Made by a program: the position numbers and the translations under genes. The notes under the pieces were generated by a model that was not told where the DNA came from, did no database searches, and saw only the letters and a program-made list of their open reading frames with translations. From positions 1 through 9,297 of the forward strand of contig JAJYHP010000014.1 of assembly GCA_021784715.1 (NCBI GenBank): DNA of 9,297 nucleotides, written 5' to 3'. Of the stretch, positions 1 through 5,119 are shown piece after piece (within the stretch, counting starts at the first letter, position 1; every line of letters begins with the position of its first letter). This stretch comes from a bacterium (GTDB taxonomy: Bacteria > Eremiobacterota > Eremiobacteria > Baltobacterales > Baltobacteraceae).

Positions 1-1720
1 GGGCGCTGAACGAGCTGCCGAAATCGACGCTCGCGCCCATATCTTCGATCGTCTCGGTACGACGCGCAAACGGCATCGTAACGCTGCCGAAGTTCGCAAG
101 ATCGGAGGCGAGGCTCGCGATGCCGACAAGTGCGTCGGGTTCGAGGCTCGGAACCGATGCGATCTGCCCGCGCAGGACGAACGTCGGCCGGTCGGGCTTA
201 TATTGCACGACGATATGGATGCCGTTCGGTAGCGTAAACTGCACCGGCTTGAGGACGCTCTTCGCCTTTGAAGGCGTGCGGATCGCGCGCGCGATCCACG
301 CCGGTTCGCGGATCGTTCCCTGCGGGGCGCGGGCGGTAAAATTATCGCTCGCGGTCGTGCTCGTCGCCGTTCCGGTTGCGCCGGGGCGATCGCTTGGGCT
401 CAAGCGTCCGATCACGTTGGGTGCGCGCAGATAGCGGCGCGCGACGGCGAGTAACGATTGCGGTGTAATCGAAGCGAGGCGGGAATCTTCGGCGCCGATC
501 TTTTCGCCGACGACGCCGTAGGTGTAGCCGGCAAGATCGCCGATGCCGACGATGGAATCTCCGGCCTCGACGCGCTGGGCGATCGTAATGCGCTTGGCGG
601 TGCGTACGAGACTCGGCGGGAATCCGTTGCTCAGCATCGTCGCCATCGTGGCGTTGTAAATCGCGGTGGCTTCGGCGGGCGAGTGCCCGGGATTGAGCAC
701 GACTAAGACGTCGAGCAATCCTTGGTGTAACTGCGTATCGGCTTGCGCTTGGACTTGCAAAGCGACGTTGCTCTGTACGAGCGCGCGATAGAACGGCGAA
801 CGAGCATCGCCGATTAACGTTGCGAGGGTGCTGATTTGCGGTTCGCCAGGATCGCGATCGCCGGGAACGACGTAGGCGAAATCGAGTACCTGAAACGGGA
901 ATGGGAAATTCGCCCGAACGCGCTGCCCGGTTGCGGGCCTCCCGGTCGTTTTCGGATGCGGCGGCAGCGGTCGCGAGGGAATAGCGCCGAAATAGCGCTG
1001 CGCGAGCGCGAAGCCGCGCTTCGCCGAGATATCGCCGGCGATGACCAGCGTTGCGTTGTTCGGCGCGTACCACTCGTGATAATACGTCCGGAGATCGCCG
1101 ACCGTAGCGGCTTCGACATCGGCGAGCGAGCCGAGCGCGGTTCTCCCCATCGGCGATCCGGGAAAGGCGGCGGCGCGAACGCGCGAGAGCAGGCTGTAGA
1201 ACGGCGAACTTAAATCGCCGCGGATCTCGTTGATAACCGCGCGCCGTTCGATCGCCCACTGTGCGGGCTTGAGATCGAGGTGCGCCATGCGATCGGCTTC
1301 GAGCGCGAGCGGGACGGCGACCTTATCGGCTGGAACGACGAAGTAGAATTCCGTGTAGTCGTAACTCGTCTGCGCGTTCATCTGCGCGCCGAGCCGAGCA
1401 GAAATATCGTCGATACCGGCGGCCGAGATGTGCTCCGAACCGCGGAACATCATGTGCTCGAGTGCGTGCGCGAGGCCGGTTTTCCCGGGCGTCTCGTAGA
1501 GCGAACCGAAATCGTACCAAACGCTCGTCTGTACCACCGGCGCCGCTCGGTCGACGGCGACGACGACGCGTAGGCCGTTCTTGAGGCGGATCGTCGAGAT
1601 TCCGGCATCGCCCGGTCCCTGGTCGTAGGGCGAGGGTGTCGATGCCGCTCGGGCGATCCCGGCTAGCAGCAGCCCGCATGCCGCGGTGAGGAAGAGCGCA
1701 CGTTGAAGCAATAATTTCAC
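1..1720 (-). CDS. Secreted M16-family zinc metallopeptidase, tandem-repeat type (3' end missing)
   Basis: Seen: an open frame of 573 codons from a GTG at 1718-1720 to the window edge. Residues 1-25 form a signal peptide (basic VKLLLQR, hydrophobic FLTAACGLLLAGI, ARA-like cleavage site), so the enzyme is probably exported. The M16 zinc motif HxxEH is H85-A-L-E88-H89 in the context KTGLAHALEHMMFRG. The distal ligand is probably E165 in the ERRAVINEI segment, about 75 residues later, as usual for the family. A second repeat starts near residue 490 (FTLPNGIHIVV). Its position equivalent to HxxEH reads IASLASDLANFG, so it lacks the zinc ligands. Known: in bacterial M16 proteins an active half and an inactive half form a clamshell that degrades peptides. 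Start choice: no ATG or clear ribosome site lies just upstream, but the GTG gives a complete signal peptide. The gene diverges from the UPF0235 gene with 59 nt between them. The substrate is unknown. Confidence 0.93.
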   Translation of the reverse strand, partial: MKLLLQRALFLTAACGLLLAGIARAASTPSPYDQGPGDAGISTIRLKNGLRVVVAVDRAAPVVQTSVWYDFGSLYETPGKTGLAHALEHMMFRGSEHISAAGIDDISARLGAQMNAQTSYDYTEFYFVVPADKVAVPLALEADRMAHLDLKPAQWAIERRAVINEIRGDLSSPFYSLLSRVRAAAFPGSPMGRTALGSLADVEAATVGDLRTYYHEWYAPNNATLVIAGDISAKRGFALAQRYFGAIPSRPLPPHPKTTGRPATGQRVRANFPFPFQVLDFAYVVPGDRDPGEPQISTLATLIGDARSPFYRALVQSNVALQVQAQADTQLHQGLLDVLVVLNPGHSPAEATAIYNATMATMLSNGFPPSLVRTAKRITIAQRVEAGDSIVGIGDLAGYTYGVVGEKIGAEDSRLASITPQSLLAVARRYLRAPNVIGRLSPSDRPGATGTATSTTASDNFTARAPQGTIREPAWIARAIRTPSKAKSVLKPVQFTLPNGIHIVVQYKPDRPTFVLRGQIASVPSLEPDALVGIASLASDLANFGSVTMPFARRTETIEDMGASVDFGSSFSA

Positions 1721-1779
1721 GAAGACAGCATTCGGCGCTGCGGGGCCGCCGTCCGTTCGACGCGAAGCGGGAATTCACG

Positions 1780-2091
1780 ATGGCAGAGCCGCAGGCGATG
1801 ACGACGCTTGAAATCAAGGTGAAACCTGGTTCGAAACACCCCGGCGTCGTTCGCGAGGGCGAGCGCCTCCTCGTTGCGGTCGCCCAGCGAGCGGTCGAAG
1901 GCGCGGCGAACGAAGCGACGATTGCGGCGCTTGCAAAAGCGCTGGGGATCGCGCCCTCGCGCATCGCGCTGCTTCGCGGCCGGCGCGGGAGGATTAAACT
2001 CGTCGGCGTCACCGGAATATCCGCCGAAGCATTGCGCGCGCGCATCGCGAGCCTCACCGACGCTTCGGTGTCGCTCGAAGCCGCGCGGTAA
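1780..2091 (+). CDS. UPF0235/DUF167 (YggU-like) small protein
   Basis: This is a 103-residue protein. Family hallmarks are visible: an early strand with the KVKPGSK turn, then an RLLVAVAQRAVEGAANEATI segment matching the family pattern 'L.V.V.A.PveGkAN..l', then LAKALGIAPSRIALLRGRRGRIKLVGV, matching 'la..l.v....v.l..G..sR.K.v.v'. Length is normal for the family (about 95-105). The ATG at 1780 is preceded by a weak purine run (GCGGGA); an internal ATG at 1798 (MTTLEIKV) would remove six residues and is also possible. The structure of this family is known (YggU, MTH637) but its biochemical role is not; in many bacteria it sits near cell-division or proline-biosynthesis genes, which are not present here. 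It is a single gene, divergent from the M16 peptidase gene and followed by the AT-rich stretch. Confidence 0.9.
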   Translation: MAEPQAMTTLEIKVKPGSKHPGVVREGERLLVAVAQRAVEGAANEATIAALAKALGIAPSRIALLRGRRGRIKLVGVTGISAEALRARIASLTDASVSLEAAR

Positions 2092-2098
2092 GGGTCGA

Positions 2099-2194
2099 CT
2101 ACCGCGCCGATCTCGACATCAAATACGGCAGCGGATCGACGTTCACAAGATTGGGATTGAGGCGAACGAACTGTCGTAAGCGGGGAAAGCCCGC
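2099..2194 (-). pseudogene. Possible C-terminal relic of a lost protein
   Basis: Directly after the stop codon of the small membrane protein (TAA at 2195-2197), and in the same reading frame, 31 codons run to a TAG at 2099-2101. The translation contains FVRLNPNLVNVDPLPYLMSR, which looks like genuine protein sequence (a hydrophobic and proline pattern ending in a basic tail) rather than noise. I do not recognise the family. No usable start codon with a ribosome site lies in front of it. An internal GTG would give only about 15 residues. The simplest reading is that a downstream gene lost most of its body by deletion and only its end remains. Readthrough of the TAA is the less likely alternative. 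No function is proposed. Confidence 0.25.
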
Positions 2195-2197
2195 TTA
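2177..2197. terminator. Perfect 8-bp hairpin between convergent genes, probable terminator
   Basis: The arms TAAGCGGG (2177-2184) and CCCGCTTA (2190-2197) are perfectly complementary and enclose the 5-nt loop GAAAG. It lies between the plus-strand UPF0235 gene and the minus-strand small membrane protein gene, where a bidirectional terminator is expected. The stop codon of the minus-strand gene is part of the right arm. There is no T-tract on either side, so as a classical intrinsic terminator it is weak. It could instead act as a 3'-end stabilising hairpin. Confidence 0.5.
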
Positions 2198-2461
2198 TAT
2201 GCCTCCTCTACGCAGACCACCGCGACGTAAAATCATGCGCACACCATCAACTGCCAAGGATGCCATTAGCACCCAGAATATCCACGTGAGCACTTGCGCT
2301 GGCAAATGAAATGTATATTCTAGGACGGTGGCAACCGTGTAGAAAAACATTGCCAGGAGGGAAGGCAAACCGATTGTGCGCTTTTGAGAGTAAAGAACCA
2401 ACATAATCATGAGCGTTACGCCATTTTGTAACATTAATGCGGTTGGTGTTCCATTGAACAT
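2195..2461 (-). CDS. Small three-helix membrane protein, unrecognised
   Basis: An 88-residue protein starts at an ATG preceded by GAGG about 8 nt upstream (CGAGGTTAGCACA-ATG), the best ribosome site in this part of the window. Three hydrophobic segments are seen: about residues 7-24 (ALMLQNGVTLMIMLVLYS), 32-50 (LPSLLAMFFYTVATVLEY) and 54-76 (PAQVLTWIFWVLMASLAV). The basic tail LRRGGLRRGG suggests a cytoplasmic C-terminus. Codon use is AT-richer than in the flanking genes. Near its end the mRNA carries AGAGGAGG, an unusually good Shine-Dalgarno sequence 4 nt before the stop codon, as if a downstream gene had once been coupled to it. Size and topology resemble phage holins, or small immunity or toxin-like membrane proteins. 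No family is recognised, and these parallels are only structural. Confidence 0.65.
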   Translation of the reverse strand: MFNGTPTALMLQNGVTLMIMLVLYSQKRTIGLPSLLAMFFYTVATVLEYTFHLPAQVLTWIFWVLMASLAVDGVRMILRRGGLRRGGI

Positions 2462-2503
2462 TGTGCTAACCTCGAATTATTTTTGGGAACCCTAGGGGAT
2501 AAA

Positions 2504-2623
2504 ATGAGCGCGTATTATGGATTTAACCACGCTCCGATGCCATCGGGGGCAAGTGCGTCATCCTTGATTAAGTACGATACATCTGCCCCCGCAGGCTCGG
2601 CGAATTCTCGAAGTTGTTACTAG
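2504..2623 (+). CDS. Possible 39-residue peptide on the plus strand
   Basis: The ATG at 2504 is preceded by AGGGG (2494-2498) with a 5-nt spacer, a good ribosome site for this window. The frame runs 39 codons to a TAG at 2621-2623. The peptide begins MSAYYGFNHAPMPSGA and ends NSRSCY. It is rich in Ser, Ala, Gly and Pro, is not hydrophobic, and has one Cys near the end. It runs opposite the two minus-strand small genes and fills the gap between them (2462-2619). A loose promoter-like pair, TTGAAC and TTATTT with 17 nt between them, lies upstream. The frame is short enough to be chance; the start context is the only positive argument. Confidence 0.2.
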   Translation: MSAYYGFNHAPMPSGASASSLIKYDTSAPAGSANSRSCY

Positions 2624-2877
2624 AGACAGTGGAACGTAGCGCGGTCGTTGTTCAAAATTGCGTTGTCTGATGCGATGTTCTGATAATCGCCCACCAGGGT
2701 AAGGTAGGCAGCTGACGTTGCAACAAATCCGGGGACGATTGCGCCACCACCGGTGAAATATGCTGCAACCGCTGAGCCTCCGAACGTTAAAATGAACACC
2801 CCCATCCCAATTGCGGTTTGTGTTTGAGCGTTGCTTAAGCGTGGATTCTTCGCTGGACCGACCCTAACGCATCCCAT
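2620..2877 (-). CDS. Small Gly/Ala-rich hydrophobic protein, unrecognised
   Basis: With the ATG at 2875-2877 this is 85 residues and its first codons overlap the end of ftcD by 14 nt. An internal ATG at 2803-2805 would give 61 residues and lie fully inside the AT-rich stretch. Neither has a clear ribosome site. Two hydrophobic segments rich in small residues are seen: AIGMGVFILTFGGSAVAAYF and AIVPGFVATSAAYLTLVG, separated by TGGG. Such Gly/Ala spacing often serves close helix packing. The C-terminus is polar (DYQNIASDNAILNNDR) and ends FHCL. It is a possible membrane-inserting peptide or bacteriocin-like product, with the three-helix protein 158 nt downstream as a conceivable partner or immunity protein. 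That idea is inference from size, composition and adjacency only. I do not recognise the family. Confidence 0.5.
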   Translation of the reverse strand: MGCVRVGPAKNPRLSNAQTQTAIGMGVFILTFGGSAVAAYFTGGGAIVPGFVATSAAYLTLVGDYQNIASDNAILNNDRATFHCL

Positions 2878-3721
2878 CGTCGTCGAGCGCAAAGAACTCC
2901 GCGACGGCATCGTCGAGCGCGGCGCGCGGAAGCAATCCGATCAGTTCGCCGTTTCCGAGCGCGATGCCGCGCTTTGCCGCCGCCGCTGCGGCGCTTTGCC
3001 GTAAGCGTAGCGGCGAAGTCGCGCGATATTGCGTGATATTGAACGAGAGTTGGACGCACCCATCGTCGAGCCGAAATGCAAGCGCGCGGATTCCCGGGAG
3101 GCCGCCGTTGCGTTCGCGTAACTCGGCGGCGATCGCCTTTCCCGCCGCGAGATCCTCGCTTTCGAGCTCGATGTTCCAGGCGACGAGAATATCGCGCGCG
3201 CCGACCGCGATCGCGCCGGCGCTCGGATGCGCTGCGATATCGCCGAGATCGGGGCGGTCGTTGCGGGCGAAGCGCGCCGGGAGCCCTTCGAAGCCGTCGC
3301 GCCGCGCATTTGCAAGCAATCGACGCTCCGGAATCAAGGCCGCTTCGCCGTAAAGAAAACTCGGAATCCCTTCGCGTTCCCAAATCGCTCGCGCTGCTTT
3401 GCGCGCGAGCGCGACGGCTTCGGCCATCGGCGTGTCGTTGAGTGGAACGAAGGGCAGCACGTCGAGCGCGCCGATGCGCGGGTGGAGGCCGCTATGGCGG
3501 CGCAGGTCGATCCGTTCGCGCGCGACGCGTGCGAGTGCAAGCGCTGCTTCGAGGAGCGTCGTTGCATCGCCGACGATCGTCAAGACGCTGCGATGATGGG
3601 CCGCATCGGAACTGCGGTCGAGAACGCGCGCTCCGGTCGCTTCGACGGCGTCGACGGCTTCGCGAAGAGTTTCGGTGTTACGCCCCTCGGAGAGATTCGG
3701 AACGAGTTCGAAGAGATGCAC
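2864..3721 (-). CDS. ftcD: Glutamate formiminotransferase (N-terminal FTCD type), stand-alone
   Basis: A 285-residue protein starts at a GTG, 6 nt after the radA stop codon, so the two are very likely co-transcribed. Family signatures run in order: ELVPNLSEGRN at residues 5-15, AAHHRSVLTIVG at 40-51, RHSGLHPRIGALDVLPFVP at 75-93 (H80 matches the catalytic His of mammalian FTCD), then RPDLG...HPSAGAIAVGARDILVAWNIEL, and a final SFNITQYRATSPLRL segment that lines the folate site. Known: the enzyme moves the formimino group from N-formiminoglutamate to tetrahydrofolate in histidine breakdown (EC 2.1.2.5). Only the transferase half is present; there is no cyclodeaminase domain. No hut genes are in the window. 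Stand-alone members have been shown elsewhere to use 5-formyltetrahydrofolate, replacing 5-formyl-THF cyclo-ligase, so folate salvage is a fair alternative role. Confidence 0.92.
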   Translation of the reverse strand: MHLFELVPNLSEGRNTETLREAVDAVEATGARVLDRSSDAAHHRSVLTIVGDATTLLEAALALARVARERIDLRRHSGLHPRIGALDVLPFVPLNDTPMAEAVALARKAARAIWEREGIPSFLYGEAALIPERRLLANARRDGFEGLPARFARNDRPDLGDIAAHPSAGAIAVGARDILVAWNIELESEDLAAGKAIAAELRERNGGLPGIRALAFRLDDGCVQLSFNITQYRATSPLRLRQSAAAAAAKRGIALGNGELIGLLPRAALDDAVAEFFALDDDGMR

Positions 3722-3727
3722 GCGCTA

Positions 3728-5035
3728 CTAGCCCAGCACCTCGGCGATCGCACTGCCGATATCCGGGAAACGCTCGGCGCTGATATGCATACCGTATCCG
3801 AGCCGTTTCGCTTCGGCAGCGCGCCGCGATGCGGCGTTCACCGCGCGTATCTCGCCGGAGAGGCCGAGTTCGCCGTAAGCGACGATCTCCGATGCGATCG
3901 GTCGATCCCGTAACGACGATGCGATCGCGAGCGCGATGCCGAGATCGGCTGCCGGTTCGCTGACGCGCAGACCGCCGGCGACCGATGCATAGACGTCGTG
4001 CGAGCCCAGCAGCATGCCGAGGCGTCGCTCGAGGACCGCAATGATCATTGCAAGGCGCGCCGGGTCGAGATTGTTGGCGAGTCGGCGCGGCGTTCCGAAA
4101 CTCGTCTCGCCGACGAGCGCCTGCACCTCGACGAGCACCGGCCGGGACCCGAGAATCGATGCGACGACGCAACTGCCGCTCGGTCGCACCCCGCGCCCGG
4201 CGAGAAAGATCTCCGAGGGGTTCGAGACATCGTGGAGGCCGTCGTCGTGCATGGAGAAGACGCAGATCTCGTCGATCGAGCCGAAACGATTTTTATAGGC
4301 GCGGAGGATGCGGTAGTCGCCCTGGATATCGCCCTCAAAGTAGAGGACGGTGTCGACGAGATGTTCGAGCAGGCGCGGGCCGGCGATGCTCCCGTCTTTG
4401 GTAACGTGTCCGACGATAAAGGTCGCGCACCCGGTTCGCTTCGCGTACTCGACGAGCGCTTGCGTGCAGTCGCGCACCTGGCCGACGCTTCCGGCGTAGC
4501 TCTCGCTCTCGGGCAGACGCACCGTTTGGATCGAGTCAACGATCATCGCACGCGGCGCGATCCGCTCGGCCGCATCGAGTACGGCGTGGAGATCGGTCTC
4601 GGGGAAGAGCAGCAGCGGCGAATCGATCTTCAATCGTGCGGCTCGTAATTTCACCTGCGCTGCGGATTCCTCGCCGCAGATGTAGAGGACGGGGCCGCCG
4701 CGTTGCAGGCGCGCGGCGATCTGCAGCAGGAGCGTCGATTTTCCCGCACCCGGCGGGCCGCCGACGAGCGTGACGCTGCCGGGAACGATGCCGCCGCCGA
4801 GGACGACGTCGAACTCCGGTAGGCCGGTGGTGATGCGATCGTGGTGCGCGCTCTCGACCTCGTGCAGCGGAATCGGCACCGTCGCCGAACCGCGCACGTT
4901 GCGTAACGGGCGCGACGCCTCGCGCGGTCGTTCTTCGAAGGTATTCCAAGCCGAGCACTGCGGGCAACGCCCGAGCCAGCGCGCGGACTCAAATCCGCAG
5001 GCGCTGCAGAAAAAGACCGCTCGCGTTTTGGCCAT
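3728..5035 (-). CDS. radA: DNA repair protein RadA (Sms)
   Basis: The 435-residue length is close to the family norm of about 450. N-terminal zinc finger: C10-x2-C13 and C24-x2-C27 (CSACGFESARWLGRCPQC). Walker A is GPPGAGKST at 93-101, Walker B IVDSIQ near 165-170, and the RadA-specific KNRFG motif is at 248-252 in RAYKNRFGSIDE. The C-terminal Lon-protease-like domain, about 300-435, includes SHDVYASVAGGLRVSEPAADLG. Known: RadA is a RecA-like hexameric helicase that loads on branched DNA and promotes branch migration during recombinational repair and transformation. The ATG at 5033-5035 gives the canonical MAKTRAVFFCSACG start. The reading frame stays open upstream, but that stretch is antisense to crtI and is not part of the gene. 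ftcD follows in the same operon. crtI diverges on the other side with 84 nt between the start codons. Confidence 0.97.
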   Translation of the reverse strand: MAKTRAVFFCSACGFESARWLGRCPQCSAWNTFEERPREASRPLRNVRGSATVPIPLHEVESAHHDRITTGLPEFDVVLGGGIVPGSVTLVGGPPGAGKSTLLLQIAARLQRGGPVLYICGEESAAQVKLRAARLKIDSPLLLFPETDLHAVLDAAERIAPRAMIVDSIQTVRLPESESYAGSVGQVRDCTQALVEYAKRTGCATFIVGHVTKDGSIAGPRLLEHLVDTVLYFEGDIQGDYRILRAYKNRFGSIDEICVFSMHDDGLHDVSNPSEIFLAGRGVRPSGSCVVASILGSRPVLVEVQALVGETSFGTPRRLANNLDPARLAMIIAVLERRLGMLLGSHDVYASVAGGLRVSEPAADLGIALAIASSLRDRPIASEIVAYGELGLSGEIRAVNAASRRAAEAKRLGYGMHISAERFPDIGSAIAEVLG

Positions 5036-5077
5036 CGTCGGGCTCTCTTCGCGCGCGCGAGCCGAGCGTCCCGTGCG

Positions 5078-5104
5078 CCGGGCAACCGCAGGTGCGGCGC
5101 CCGG
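5078..5104. promoter_or_regulatory. Nested GC-rich hairpin in the radA/crtI divergent gap
   Basis: The outer arms CCGGGC (5078-5083) and GCCCGG (5099-5104) enclose the inner arms CCGC (5086-5089) and GCGG (5094-5097) around the loop AGGT, with two bulged A on the left and one C on the right. It ends 15 nt before the crtI ATG, so in a crtI transcript it would sit beside the ribosome-binding region, which has no good Shine-Dalgarno sequence. On the other strand it would lie in the radA leader or promoter. It may be an RNA structure or an operator. High GC content makes chance pairing more likely, so confidence is modest. No -35/-10 pair was convincing in this gap. Confidence 0.3.
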
Positions 5105-5119
5105 GTTACCTGCTGCGGA

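Larger units (their letters stand above)
2098..2863. other. AT-richer island with small ORFs, inserted between ordinary GC-rich genes
   Basis: Hand counts of successive 60-base lines from 2221 to 2520 give about 50, 50, 45, 38 and 42% GC. A line inside the neighbouring ftcD gene (3481-3540) gives about 72%. Codon use in the ORFs here (TTA, ATA, AGA, many A/T third positions) differs from the flanking genes. The left border falls just after the UPF0235 stop codon and the right border at the ftcD stop codon, so neither neighbour is broken. I saw no transposase, integrase, terminal inverted repeat or direct repeat at the borders. It is best read as laterally acquired or relaxed DNA, with the mechanism of entry unresolved. 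Confidence 0.6.

Noticed and set aside
342..1259. 305-codon minus-strand open frame extremely rich in Arg
   Set aside because: It lies in another frame of the same strand as the M16 peptidase. The Arg-rich, low-complexity translation is typical of an out-of-frame reading of GC-rich coding DNA.
1721..1779. Divergent promoter between the M16 peptidase and UPF0235 genes
   Set aside because: A promoter must exist nearby, but no -35/-10 pair or operator could be recognised in these 59 GC-rich bases, so no site is called.
2092..2179. Plus-strand open frame continuing past the UPF0235 gene (from 1874)
   Set aside because: It is an alternative frame of the UPF0235 gene. The composition of the 2099-2179 part fits coding better on the minus strand.
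2878..2910. Longer start at 2910 for the small Gly/Ala-rich protein
   Set aside because: The added residues (MPSRSSLRSTT) are ftcD sequence read in another frame, with no ribosome site. The start at 2877 or 2805 is more plausible.
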